A program made the position numbers and the translations under genes. The notes under the pieces were generated by a model. The model had not been told where the DNA came from, did not search any database, and saw only the letters and a program-made list of their open reading frames with translations. A DNA stretch of 64,000 bases from Anaeromyces robustus (taxonomy: Eukaryota > Neocallimastigomycota > Neocallimastigomycetes > Neocallimastigales > Neocallimastigaceae), in assembly GCA_002104895.1 (NCBI GenBank), contig MCFG01000145.1:81878-145877 (forward strand). The letters are read 5' to 3'. Each line of letters starts with the position of its first letter. Positions within the stretch are counted from its first letter, which is position 1. Positions 31,667 through 45,861 of this stretch are shown here, piece after piece.

Positions 31667-34240
31667 AAAAGGGAATATAATTAATAAACAAAACAAAAAC
31701 TTTTTTAAATAGCAATAATTAATTAAAATGATTTCAAAAATAATACTATAATCTATTTATTAAAAGTCTTCAATAATAAGTACCTCCTAAATAAACAAAT
31801 AAAAATAAAAATAAAAATAAAAATAAATAAATAAATAAATAATAAATAATAAAAGTTATGGTTAATAAATAAATCAATAATAGTAAATAATAGGAATCCT
31901 TAGGTAATAATCATGAAAGGCATGACTTATGGTATAAAATTATTGAATAAATTAATATATATAATAAATCTATTTAAATCAATTATTCATCTTTTTAATA
32001 TATCCTATTTCAATACTATTTTCATTATATTTTAATAAATACTACAATTAAATTCTAATAAATAGTATAATAAATAATTTAATTGAATTTATAAATAAAT
32101 AATGAAATATATTTATTTGAGAAAAAAAAAAAAAACTTTTTTTTTATTTGAATATTTTAACTTATTACTCCATATATGTTAAAATATAAATGGTAATTAA
32201 TTATAATATATATGAAATATATGATAAAATATATTATTAGTTTATATAATAATAAAGTTAAAATATATTAAAATATATTGACTACCCTTTATAGTGGTTT
32301 AAACCTGTTACTTATTTTACCATATATAATTAAAAAAAAAATTTTTAAAAAGGATTTTTTATTAATTCAATAATAGATTTTAAAATATAAATAATATATA
32401 ATATCAATATTATTGTAATATATTATATCAATATATTTAATTAATTATAATAAATAATACTAATGAGGGCTATTTAAAAAATAACTTTATTTCTTATAAA
32501 AATAAATAACATAATTCTAACCCGATAGATTAATTATATATTAAATTATAAATCAATATAGGATATATAAGATTCAATAGAATAAAAATATATATTATAA
32601 TATATTAGACAATTTATTATTTTGAGATTTTATAAATTTATAATTTAATATATGGAATATATAATACAATATAAAGTATTATACATATTAAAATATATTG
32701 ATAACATAATAATAATACAATCCACGTATATTATAATTTTTAAAAATTGAATAATAAAAATAAAAAGTTTAATTATTATAAATATATTATAATTAATAAA
32801 TATATAAAGTTACATAATAATTATAATTATAATTATAATAATAATGAATAATCTTTTTTTTTTATATATATAAATATATATAATTTATTGCTATTTAAAA
32901 TTTTGTAAATAATAATAAGTAAATAAAAAAAATAACTAATAAATAAACAATATTAATAAATAAATAAATATATATTAAATAAATAAATAAATAAATAATA
33001 ATTAATTATTTTAATTATATTTTATTACCTGAAATAATATTATTAATATTATAATATAAAAATAATAAATAATAATAAATAATAATAAATAATAATAATA
33101 ATAAAAAAAATATTAAAATTAAAATTTTTGTATATCTTGAAACTGAAATATTAAAATATTAACAAATTATTGAATATATATTAAAAAAATATTTAAAATT
33201 ATTTAAAAAAAACATAAAAATAAAAAAAATTTTTTTTTTCTTTTGTTCTTTTTATTAATGAAAAAAAGAAAGGATTTTCTTTATTAAATGATTAACTAGA
33301 GTAATTTTTTTTTTATCTTTTTTTATTTTAAATATTCCATTATTCTCTTTCCTTTATATTTTTGTTCCATTACTTATTTTTTTTTTGTTCATTGTAGTCT
33401 TTCATAATTTTTGATTACTTTTGATACAATGAAAGGTAAAATAATAATTATATTAAAAAAAAAGATTAACTTTAATATTTTTTTTTTCTATTTTGAATAT
33501 ATAGGTGTTTTTTTATATAGAATTTTTTATATTTATACATATAATAATTATTTTTTTTAAAAAAATGAAAAAAGTAGAAAAGTAAAATAGTATAATATAT
33601 AAATTAAAAAAAAAAAAAAACAAATAATAGAATAATTATAAATATTAAAAGTATTATTAAAAGTCAAATAACAAATTTAAATTTAATAACAGAAAAGAGA
33701 AAAAAAAACTTAATGTTGAAACTTATACAATAAAAATAAAATTTACTAATAGTTTATATACATATGATATGATACTTGGAATCAATTAAAATTTGTATAT
33801 TTTGTTTTTTTCTCATTATTAGAAGATTTAAAAGTTAGAAATTTAAAAATTCAAATTTTATTAAAAATCACAGACAATAAAAATAATATCTTTAATAAAA
33901 GATAAAAAATCAAAAAAGAAAAAGAAAAATATTAATATTTAAAAATAAAACATTTATAAAACATTTATTTTTTAATAGAATAAATTATATATTATTATAA
34001 AAATAATTATAATTTTAGTATAATTAATAAATAAATAAAATAACTAATATTTAACACTTTATATTATTATGTATATTTTTATAAAAATATATTATATCAT
34101 TTACAATATAGATTCTTTTTTTATTTTATAAAACAACAAAAAAGGAAAGAATGTTATTTTATAATAAAAAAGATGTAGAAAAGTAAACGCTTTTTCACTC
34201 TTTTTTTTTATTTCTACTTTTTTATAATATATACAAAAAA

Positions 34241-34286
<46 letters not shown>

Positions 34287-34377
34287 AAAAAAAATAAAAA
34301 AAAATAAAAAAAAAATTGTATATACGTTCTTAATTTTCTAGCAATAAATTATCATTTGAAATTTAAACACATAAAAG

Positions 34378-34410
<33 letters not shown>

Positions 34411-34656
34411 TAATACTTTTTGAATAGAATCAAAAGCCAATTTACACTTGTTTTTGAAACAAAACTTAATATTTTTTACAGCTCATAAATTATTATTGAA
34501 AATCAAAATTTTTACACCTAATTTTCTATTTTATTGAATAATAGAAAAAGAGTAATCCTTTTTTTGTCATTAGTGTTATTATTATTACCATTATTATATT
34601 GTTTGGTTATTTTGATATTTGATATATTATTAATCATATAAAACAATAGTATTGAA
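30361..34656. other. 4.3-kb intergenic region
   Basis: No gene seen on either strand. Contains (TTTTTA)n and (TTTA)n near 30796-30860, AAAT runs at 31633-31670 and 31800-31845, and long poly(A) tracts at 34247-34315 and 34379-34407 shortly upstream of the REXO1-like gene. Confidence 0.7.
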
Positions 34657-36808
34657 ATGTTCCCTAGTACACGATTTTCAAATATTGAATGTGTTTTTTA
34701 TCCAAATTGCGAAAAGGGAGATCTTTGCCCATTTGCACATAATAAAATAAGAAATAATCAAAAAATTAAACTTAAATCATATTCAGGAAATAGTGATAAA
34801 TACTCAAAAAATAATAATTATACAAGTTATAATTCAAATAATATTAATAACTATGGAAAAAAATCTTCACATTATTCACCAAAACAAGACCATACAGTAA
34901 AGAAAACCTATAAAAAGATTAATATTCAAACAGATAACAATGAAAATCATAGTTATGTACGTGGTCATGGAAGAAATAGTAGTAGTGGAAGTTATTCAAG
35001 TTTAAGTAGAAGCAAAAATTATAGTATGAATAGCAATAGTTCCAATTCTTCATCTCATTCAACAGAAGATAATAAAAATAAAAGATATCGTAGTAATAGT
35101 ACTAGTAATAATTCTACTGTTATTTCTTCTAGTTATCATTCTAAAACAAGTTCACCTTCACATGGTAAAATTAATTCTAGTTCTAATAATGCAAAGCTTA
35201 TGACATCCTCTCTTCCTACCTCAAACGTCAAAGATGATGTTGCAAGTTCAATAGAAGCATTTGAGAAAAAATATGAAAGTAGTATTGAACCTGGTTCAAT
35301 ACCAAAAATTTATCCTACAGCTATTAGTAAAATTCCAAGAAATGTTAGGCAAAAAATGGCATTAACATTTTATAAGGAATTTCAAAGAATTTATAAACCT
35401 ATTCTTAAAATAAATCCAGATTTAGCAAGACAACATTCATTGGATCAAGAAAAGGCTTTATATGATAAAAGTTCTAAAAAAACCTATAAATTATCTGCTT
35501 CACATATTTTAACTCATCTTAAAGCAAGAGATATTGCTACTTCTATTCAAGATACTGGAATTGATGGAATATATAAACCTCCATCTGCCATAAAAAAGGA
35601 AGAGGAATCTAAAGGAATTGATGAAGCGGATTACAAACTTCTTTTAACTTATTTAGTTAAAGATGATCAATTTAAAAGGTTAAATTACCCCACCATGGAA
35701 TTATTAAATGAATACAACGAAAACAAGGATAATAGAGAAGAAATTTTAAAGGCTGAATTGGAAAGAGCTAAAAATGAAGAACAGGAATTAAAAAATAAAA
35801 ATCCAGGTTCACCATCTTATTCTTCACCAAATAATTTCGTAGCAAATTCAAAAACTTATGGTAAAATATTTTCAACGATTAAAGATAAAACTAAAACCTG
35901 TGCTCGATGTCAATGTCGTTTTACCCCAAAAAGTAATACAGATGTACCATTATTAACTGAAAAAGAAAAGGAAGCCTGTTCCTATCATTATGGAAAATTA
36001 AGAAAAGCCCCACATTCTTCTACACGTGTTTATAGTTGTTGTGATAATCCAGTGGGAAGTGAAGGTTGTACCAAAGGTCCACACGTCTGGAAATGTGAAA
36101 CTTTTGATGGTTTACAAGATGATATACCATTTACTCAACTTCCAGAAGCTGATCCAAATAATGATAAATTATTAAAAGTAGTTGCACTTGATTGTGAAAT
36201 GGTAAACATCTATATTAAAATAAAAATGAAATAAAATATTTTTATTATATCATTTATTTATTTATTTATTTATTTATATAATATGTATAGTTATGTAGTA
36301 TTATAACATTATTAAAATTATTTATTATTTATTATTTATTATTTATATATATATATTCTTATATGATACTAATTATTTATATAATTATATACATTAGTCT
36401 TATACCACTGGTGGTTTAGAATTAACAAGAATTACAGTTATTGATTGGAAAGGAAACACGGTTATTGATGAATTATGTAAACCTCATAATTGCATTATTG
36501 ATTTAAATACTAGATATTCTGGAATTAAAGAATTAAATACAGCAACATTAGATCTAGATGGTGTTAAACAAAAAATGGCAAAAATTATGAGTAGAGATAC
36601 AATTATTATTGGACAAGGGTAATGATAAAAAATAATTATTTTTACATATTATTATAAAAAAAAAAAAAAAAAGAAAAATACTCAAAAAAAAAAATATATA
36701 TTAATAATAAATATCTAATTATATATTTTATTATTATGATTATTATTTTATTTTTATTATTGATTAGACTTGAAAATGATTTAAATGCATTAAGAGTAAA
36801 TATTAATT

Positions 36809-36839
<31 letters not shown>

Positions 36840-37153
36840 TAAATATTATTACATATATATACAATAATATAAATATTATTACATATATATATATATATTA
36901 AAATTTATAACCTTTATATAATTTATATTAGTTAATACATGAAAGAGTTATAGATACAGTACTTCTTTACCCACATCCAATGGGTTTGCCATGGAGATTT
37001 GGATTAAGATATTTAGCAAATAAATATTTACAAAGATTTATTCAAGATGGTACTGATGGACATGATTCTTATGAAGATTCCAAAACTTGTATTGATTTAG
37101 TAAAATTAAAGATACAAAAAGGTCCAAACTTTGGTATTGTTCATGGCATATAA
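34657..37153 (+). CDS. REXO1/Rex-type 3'-5' RNA exonuclease with CCCH zinc finger
   Basis: Exons 34657-36201, 36398-36618, 36768-36795 and 36932-37153; 671 residues. An N-terminal CCCH finger, C-x5-C-x5-C-x3-H (C12, C18, C24, H28), is followed by a Ser/Asn-rich linker. A helical region includes [20 protein letters not shown], and a Cys/His cluster (CARCQCRF, then [19 protein letters not shown]) is typical of REXO1-family proteins. The C-terminal DEDDh exonuclease has motif I VVALDCEM, a [17 protein letters not shown] stretch, motif II in [12 protein letters not shown] and motif [13 protein letters not shown], supplying the Asp, Glu, Asp, His and Asp residues. Relatives trim the 3' ends of stable RNAs such as 5S rRNA, tRNA and snRNA in the nucleus. 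Which yeast Rex protein is the true orthologue is not settled; REXO1/Rex1-like domain layout fits best. The 28-base third exon is supported by the unbroken motif II. Confidence 0.93.
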
Positions 37154-39272
37154 TTATCCTTATTTAAAAGGATAACAATAGAAAAAAATAATAAAAAAAA
37201 ATATAAAAAAATAAAAAAAAAATATAAAAAATATAAAAAAAGAAAATCTTCAAATGAAAAAATTCACATATACCTTACAAAACATATAATCAATAAAAAA
37301 GAAAAAACATATAATAAAAAAAAAAAATCAAAAACAAAAACGAAAAATTAAACAAAAAATAAAAATTCAAAAAACATAAACAAAATATAACGCAAAAAAA
37401 AAAAAAAAAATCAAAAAACAAAAAAAAAAATTATAACCAAAAAAGGAAATAATAATAATTAAAAATACCATAAAAATTAATAAATAAAATAACCTCAAAA
37501 AAAAATAGTAAGCATCTTACAATTTTTTCAATTATTATAATATTATTTTAAAATAATAATAATAATTAAAAATGGGGAAGAAAAATTAATAAAAATAAAA
37601 AAAATAATAAAAAAGAATTATTAAAAAATAATAATAACAATAAATAAATAAATAAAATAAAATAAAATAAAATAAAATAAAATTAATAAAAATATTTAAT
37701 TAAACAAAAAATAAGAATAAGAATATAATAATAAATAAATAAATAAATATTAAATATATTTAATATTAAATTACCTATAATAAATAATAAATTATATATA
37801 TTAAAAGATTTAGGTCAATTTTGAAATATAATAAAAATATATTTATAAATAACAAATAATATTAAATGAAAAATAATAAAATTTTATAATATTAATTATA
37901 AATATAAAAAACAAATTTATTATTAAAAAATAAATAAATAAATAAATAAATATACAAATAAAAGTTTAAGTATTAATACTTTTATTTTATTTGTTTATAA
38001 GAAAAAAAAAATAGCCAAATACAAACCAATAAACCGTAAAACACACAGTAAAGATTCTACTATAAATTTTACTTATGCTCAACATATCTAATACACATTA
38101 ACCTATTCAAACCTATATATTTTTTATATATCACACATTTTATCAAAAACACATAATACATATACATAAATATATTAAATATTATTATTATCGATAGAAC
38201 ATAAAAATAAAAATAAAAAAAAATAAAAAAAAAAAGGAAAAATAATAAAGAAAAAAAGAAAAAAAAAAAAAGAAAAAAAGAAAAAAAAAATAATTAAGAA
38301 AAACATAGAACAATACAGAAATGTTTTTAAAAAAAAAATTTTTTTTTTTTTTTTTTTTATATAACATAATATTAAAAATATATTTCTATATATATATATT
38401 ATTTATATATGTAGGAGAAATTTTGGAAAAAAAAAATATTGATCAACATTACACAATATTATTACATAAATATATATTATTTAATACTTTATATGATTTT
38501 CTAAAACACAGGATTTGCCAAAATAATTTCTTTAATATTAAAGTTAAAATATAAAAAAATAATCATTTTTCTTTTTATTTAAAAGTTTTTATTAATATTT
38601 TTTTTTTTTTAATTTTATTATTGCTTAATTGCTTATAATAATAAAATTAAATTTAATGAATAATAAAAATTATAAAAATAAATTGAAATGTTAATCAATA
38701 GAAATGATAATTAATAGAATTGAATATAACTTTAATGAAAGAAAATGAAAATATAAAAGGAAAAAAAAAAAGAAAAAGAAGAAAAAAAAAAAAGTATTAA
38801 GAATATATATAATATATATATATTTATTTATATATCAGAAATATGAAAGAGGAAATATATATATATAATTATATCATACAATGAAAAAATGAATTTATAC
38901 CACAATAATAAAAAAAAAAGTTTAATCAATTAAGAAAATGAAAATTTTAAAATATAATATACCATTTTAAAATCTTTAATGAATACAAGATATTTTAAGT
39001 AGCATCAATATTTTTTTTAAAAAAAAAAAAAAAAAAGAAAGGAAAAAAAGGAAAAAGAGAAAAAAAAAAAAAAAAGAAAGAAAAAAAAAAGAAAGAAAAA
39101 AGGGGAAAAAAAAAAGTAAAACCTAACTGATAAATCAATTATTTAATCTTTCGAAGAAACAGAAACACTGAATGAATTCACTTATAGGTATTACTTGGGT
39201 ATTTCTCACAATACATGGATATTTCTTACAATATATGGATATTTCTTACAATATATCAATATATCAAAAATT

Positions 39273-39303
<31 letters not shown>

Positions 39304-40552
39304 TTATTATTATTTCTTTTTTATACATATATAAATGAAGATTTATAAAAGCATAAGCAATTTTTATGCAATATCAAAAAAAAAAAAAAAAAAAAAAAAT
39401 ACATAATAATAATAATAATAATAACATCAACAACGACAATAATAAAATTTTTTCATGATATTCTTATTTGAACTCTAAAAAAAAAAAAAAAACAAAGAAA
39501 AAAAAAATATTTTATAAATAATGTGTTTTTTTTTTTTCTTTTTATGTGTTTATTAATTATTATCTATATAATTTTTTTGTCGTTTATTTTTTGGCTTTTG
39601 TTATTTTTATCATTGTTTATATATTATTATAATTTATTTTATTCTATTCTATTTTATCTATCTATTTACTATTTATTTATTTATTTAATCATTCATTTAT
39701 TTATTTATATTTTATTTATTCATTCATTTATTCATTTATTTATTTATTCATTCATTTATTCATTTATTTATTTATTCATTCATTTATTCATTTATTTACT
39801 TATTCATTTATCTATTTATTCATTTATCTATTTATTCATTTATTTATTCATTTATCTATTTATTCATTTATTTACTTATTCATTTATTTACTTATTCATC
39901 TATCTATTAATTCATTTATCTATTTATTCATTTATCTATTTATTCATTCATTTATTCATTTATTTATTTATTTATCTATCTATTTATTCATCTATCTATT
40001 AATTCATTTATCTATTTATTCATTTATCTATTTATTCTTTCATTTATTCATTTATTTACTTATTCATCTATCTATTAATTCATTTATCTATTTATTCATT
40101 TATCTATTTATTCAATTTATCTATTTATATATTTATTTATTTATTTATTTATTGATTTATTTATTTATTGATTTTTTTATTGATTTTTTTATTTATTTAT
40201 TTTTTATTGATTTTTTTTAATATGAATCAAAAAAGAAAAAATTAAATATATGAATAAAGAAAGAAATAAGATATGTATTAAATAATGATTATTTACATAT
40301 GCTATTAATAATTATTAAATATTATTTAATAACCTAAAAAAAAATTTTTTTTTTTTTTTTTTTTTTTTTTAAATATTACATAGACATAAATAAAGTATTA
40401 AATAAATAAAAAAAAAATTATATATAAATGTATATAAATTTTTTTTTTTATTTTGATAATATGAAATTAAATATATGTAACAATGACATGACTAATTTTT
40501 TTTTTTTTTTAAATGAAAAGAATTTTTTAAGGATGGAATAAAAAATAATTAA
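37154..40552. other. 3.4-kb intergenic region
   Basis: No gene seen. Rich in A-tracts downstream of the exonuclease (37180-37450), AAAAT and AAAT runs (37640-37690), purine-rich AAAG/AAAGG stretches (38220-38290, 39020-39115) and a large tetranucleotide tract listed separately. Two tandem near-copies of ATTTCTTACAATATATGGAT occur at about 39190-39260. Confidence 0.7.
39655..40200. repeat. Compound tetranucleotide array (TTTA/TTCA/TCTA)n
   Basis: More than 500 bases built from ATTT, ATTC and ATCT quartets in changing order, with higher-order repeats of 12-40 bases such as ATTTATCTATTTATTC. Open frames across it read Ile-Tyr-Leu-Phe repeats and are artefacts. Confidence 0.9.
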
Positions 40553-43280
40553 TTAATGATTTTTATTTCTTTCTTTTTTATCATCTTCTCTAAAGTTTAA
40601 AGATGGTTTAACTGGATGGTAACTATTAATGTAAGAAATCTTTTTGGCACCAATTTCAAAAACTTCTTCTTCATCAGCATCTCTATGATTATCTGGATTA
40701 TTTAATTTTATACTTTTATCCTCATCTTCCATTTCTGGTTCATCAATATGAATATTTGTATTAACTTCATTAATAATATCTTCTTTTTCAATTTCTTTTT
40801 CATCTTCAACAATAAGTTCATCACTAACTACAAATTCACTTTTTTTCATAGACCATTTCTTAATTGGCATAAGAACTTTTGTTGGATCTTTACTTGGATC
40901 ATATTGACTATTTTCAAAAATTTGATTAACTAATTGTAAAATAGATGGTTTTTCTTGTTGTGATGGTAAAGTTGATGGACGTTGTTGTTGTTGTTGTTGT
41001 TTGGCTGGCCATCCAAATTTCCATGGTTTATTTGGTTGTCCTGGTCTATGTGGTCTATGGGGTTTAGTTGGATTAATAATTGGAATTTCTGGTTTAACTT
41101 CTGGTAATTTTCCTTCTTGTGGTCTAATAATTTCTTCTTCTAATGGTGGTGGTTGTTGTTGTTGTTCTTCTTCTAATGGTGGTTGTTGTTGTTCTTCTAA
41201 TGGTGGTTGTTCTTCTACACCTTCTTCAATTTCATCTTTATCATCTTCATTAATTGGAGTTACTACTTCAGTTTCTTGTTCATCTACAACAATATCAGTA
41301 ACAGTTGGTACAGTTTCTTCAATAGCTATAGTTTCAGTTGGAACGGTTACTGAAGCTGAAGCTATAAATACTTCATTAATTTCTTCTTCAACTTCAAAAA
41401 TATCAGATTTTTTAACTCTTTTTTCTTCAATTAAAATATCATTATTAGTATTTTCTTCAAAAACTTCTTTATTAACATTATCTTCTACATCAGTTAATGT
41501 TTCAATATCAATTTTTATATCAATATCACTATTTAAAATATCTTTAATATTATTTATAATTTCATTGGTAATAGCATCTTTTTCTCGAGTACTTTCTGGA
41601 TCATTAATAAATAAATCATCTTTCATTAATTCATTAACATTTTCTTCAAGAACATTGAAAATATTTGAAACTTGTTGAAGAGCTAATTCTTTAATAATAT
41701 TAATGGAATTAGTTACTTTTCCTTTAATATTTGTAATAATAACTTCTTCTTCTTCTTCTTCTTCTTTTTTTACTTCTTCTTCCTTATCTCTTTTATTCAT
41801 ACCACTTAATGATCTTATTGAAGAATTTAAAAATGATGATGATGAAGGTGGTAAAGAATTTCTTAAATTCTTATTATGAATTGAAGTATTTACTTTTTCA
41901 TTAACACCAACATGACCATATTTAATTTTACCATTTGATTTAACAAAACCACTAACGTCTGGATTTTTAAAGGAATGAATTTTACCATAATTTCTTTTTT
42001 CTGGATTATTCGTTTTTTCTTGTTCATCATTATTTGGAATAAGTGAAGCTAAAGTAGAAATAACATCACTATCATCATCTTTACCATTACCATTACCACC
42101 TTGACTAACATAAGTATCCATGAAAAGTTTTACTTTACAAATTTCCGATACAGTTTGCATTTCAGCTATAGATTCTTCATCGGTACTAACTTTTTGGAAT
42201 TCATCCGTCATTGCAATAAGACATTCATCACATAAATCAACATAACTATTAATACTTTGATTATTTTTACTAGTTTCTGCATATTTATTATAAACATCAA
42301 ATGCACAATAACCTCCTTCTGTATTCCTAACACAAAGTGCTTTTTTTTTTTTTTTTATAAAAAAAAATAAAATAAAATAAAAACAATAATAATAATAACA
42401 AAAATAATATAATTATTTATTTTAAAGATAAAAAAATATTATTATATTCGATTTTCATTATTATATATTAAATATTATATAAGCAAATAATCAGTTGAAA
42501 AAAAATTAGAAAAAGGAAAAAAAAAAAAAGAAAAAAATATATTAGTATGTTATATATATATTTTAAAGTTTTAAATAACTATTTTATAACAAATAACTAA
42601 TAGTTTCTAATAATTTAATAAAAAATTCACTTTTTTTTTTTTATTGTAAAAAATAACAAAAAAGATTAAAAATATTATTTTATAAATATAAATAATATAA
42701 AGAATTACTTTTAACATAGGAACATTGTTCTGGATATAAATTACACCATTCAGTTATATCAGATTGACAAACAATATCAAAAATATGTTCATATGGAGTG
42801 ATATCAATATCGGTAAATTCTTCTTGATTTATTGAACCTCTTACATGATTATGAACCTTTAATAGATTTTTTTTATTTTTATTTTTATTTTTATTTTTAT
42901 ATTTTTTATTTTAATTTTTATTTTTTTTTTTTTATTTTATTTTAATTTTTATATTTTTTAAATTTAAAATGGTTTATAGATAAAAAAAAATAAAATAAAG
43001 TATAAAATTATTATTATCGAAAAAAATAATTAAAACAATTTAATAAATATATATTTTTCGATAAAAAAATGTAATAAAAATGATTTAAAAAAAAAATAAT
43101 ATTTCTAAGAATTTGTTTATTAAAATAAAAAAAATAAAAATAAAAATAAAATAGAATAGAATAGAAAAATCTTACATGAACTGCTTTTTCAACACCCTTT
43201 ATTTCAACAGGATGAGCATGAACTAATGAAGATGCCAAAAAAATAGCAACTGAAATAATATTTTTTGTTGTTATTCTCAT
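40553..43280 (-). CDS. Secreted Cys-containing protein with acidic and Pro/Gln-rich C-terminus
   Basis: Three exons on the minus strand, 43176-43280, 42709-42856 and 40553-42339; 679 residues. The start gives a clear signal peptide (MRITTKNIISVAIFLASSLV, then HAHP near residue 22), so the product enters the secretory pathway. Residues of about 55-152 hold eight Cys (IVCQSD, WCNLYPEQC, LCVR, YCAFD, LCDECL, EICKV), suggesting a disulfide-bonded domain. The rest is long and low-complexity: Glu-rich stretches, a Pro-Leu-Glu-Gln-rich segment (EEQPPLEEQQQPPLEE), a basic Pro-rich HRPHRPGQPNKPW and a Gln run, then an acidic tail. No dockerin, catalytic domain or GPI signal is seen. I do not recognise the family; a cell-wall or extracellular matrix role is a guess. 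The short N-terminal exons are placed by phase and by continuity of the Cys region. Confidence 0.8.
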
Positions 43281-43622
43281 TACTAAAATTTCCTCCTTTT
43301 TTTTTATTTCTTTTTTTTTTTTTACGTTTTGTTATTTATTTCTAATTTATAAAAAATTTTTATTAAATATATTACAACTTTTTCTATCAATTATTATTAT
43401 TTTTTGTTTTTTAAAGAATATCTATTGAAATATAAATTTAAAAACAATTATTAAAAAAAAAGTAGTTCTTAAAAAAATATAAAATAAAAAAACGGGAAAA
43501 TAAAAAAAAAATAAGAATAAAAATAAAATAAAATAACGAAAAAAACAAACTTTTTTTTCGTAATTATTATATATTTTTTATTATTTTTAAATTTCCTAAT
43601 ATATTATACATATATTCATAAT

Positions 43623-43657
<35 letters not shown>

Positions 43658-43841
43658 TTTTATTAGGTATATATATTACTTTTTGAATTTTTTGATTTTT
43701 TGATTATGCTTAAACAATTCCTTTATAATCTATTTCTATTTAAAATTGATAATTCTTTTGGTAAAATATATTTTAATATGAATTAGAATATTAAAATAAA
43801 GTGATTATAAAAAGTTTATTCTATTATAGATTATAATCTTA

Positions 43842-43879
43842 TTTTATAATAACATAAAATATTTTATGTTATTATAAAA
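43842..43879. repeat. Perfect 38-bp palindrome without spacer
   Basis: TTTTATAATAACATAAAAT is followed immediately by its reverse complement. It lies about 560 bases upstream of the secreted-protein start codon and could extrude as a cruciform. Confidence 0.85.
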
Positions 43880-45085
43880 ATATTGATTTTATATAAAAGA
43901 TCACTTGAAATTTTTCACTTAAAATTTTTAAAAACTTTAATTCTTATATACAAAATAGATAAATAAAAAAAATCTAAAACGGCTGTTACTGATTTTTCTT
44001 TATTTAATAAGATGTATAGCAAAAAAAATATAATAATATTTATTATCAATAAAGTTAAATATATTTAAAATACATATCTTATAATTAATATACTTTAAAA
44101 TAAAAAAATAAAAAATAAAATTCATATAAAAATTAAAATTAAATAATAATAATCATAATAATTATAATAATAATAGTAAATATAATAAAAATAATTTATA
44201 TATGTATAATAAATAAAAAAAATATAAAATAAGATAAAAAAATTCTCCTATATTCAAAAAAAATTTTTTTTTTATATTTTCTTGCTTCGATTAACATAAC
44301 CTTTTCTTTTTATTCAAATTTTCGATAAAAGTGTTTTTTTATTTTTATTCTTTTTTAATATATATAAATATAACTAAATATTAACAATTAATATATAAAA
44401 AATATATATATAAATACTTTTTTTATTACTTTTGTCTTTTTTTTTTTACTTTTTATTTTTAATTTTAATTTTATTTTTATTTTTATTTTTATTTTTTTTT
44501 TTTTCTTTTTGATTTCATTAAAATAACCTTTTAAAAAATAATTTTTAAAATTTTTAAAATTAAAAAATTATAAAATTTTTAAACAATAGAAAAAAAAGTA
44601 TCTTTTTAACAAAATTAAAAAATTAAAAAAAAAAAAAAAAAAAATTTTTTTCAAATAATAATGAAATATTATATTAATAATATACTTTTACTTAATCATT
44701 ATAATAATCTATCTAATGTTAAGTCTTATTTATTTTACTTTTTTTTATTTATTTATTTATTCATATATCATAATGATAGGATGTGTTTGATATAAACTAT
44801 TACTTGATTTGATTATTTTTATTGTCTAATATATTGTTAATCTTTTATAATGATTATGTACTATTATAATTAAAATTTAAGACTATTATTATTCAATATT
44901 ATTATTCTCATTGATTGTTTTTTTTTGCCCATATTTTTATGAAATTATTACTATTTTCTTTTTTTAAAATATATAAATATATGTTTATTTATTATTGATA
45001 AAGGAAATTACGAAAAAAGAAAAAAAAATAATAATAATTGTGAACAAAAAATTTGATAATATTAAATACATTAAAAAGAATAATG

Positions 45086-45194
<109 letters not shown>

Positions 45195-45861
45195 TTTTCA
45201 TTAAGATTTATTTGGATTATTAGAATGAATATATTTATATATTTTATAGTAATAAAAATAATTACAATTATCTTCAATAATAAGGAAATTTTTTGAAACT
45301 ATAAAATTATATAAATAAAATCATTCTAATTATCTTCAATAAGGAAATTACTGCAAAAAAAAAAAAAAAAAAAAAAAAAAGTAATATGAAAAAATATATG
45401 TATTTATATATATTTCTTGGTTCCATAATGTATTTATATATATTTCTCGGTTCAACAAAAAAAAATATAAAAATAATAATAAGAATTATTAGTATATAAA
45501 ATGACTATGACATGAATTATATATAAATAATATTTGATTTAATAATGCTAACAATAACTTTAAATAATTATTAAAAAAAAAGAAAAAAAATATATATATA
45601 TATAAATTACACAATCTATTAGAATTATTTTATTTAATTTTTTTTATTTTATTTATTTTTTATTTTATTTTATTTATTTTTTATTTATTTTTTTTATTTT
45701 CTTATTTTTTATTTTATTTTATTTTAATTTTTTAAAATTAATGAATTTTTTTTATTTTATTTATTTATTTATTTATTTATATATATATTTTAAATTATTT
45801 TTTTTAAAAAAAAAAAAGATATAAATATATTTGACAATGATAAAATAATTTTATTAATAAT

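Noticed and set aside
38321-38554. 77-codon frame with a Phe run
   Set aside because: Starts in a poly(A)/poly(T) junction. No family resemblance or supporting exon.
39523-40002. 159-codon hydrophobic frame resembling a membrane protein
   Set aside because: Produced by the tetranucleotide array (TTTA/TTCA/TCTA)n. The residue pattern follows the repeat exactly.
41001-41678. 225-codon plus-strand frame rich in Gly, Cys and Ser
   Set aside because: Antisense shadow of the acidic and Pro/Gln-rich codons of the secreted-protein gene. It would overlap that gene completely.
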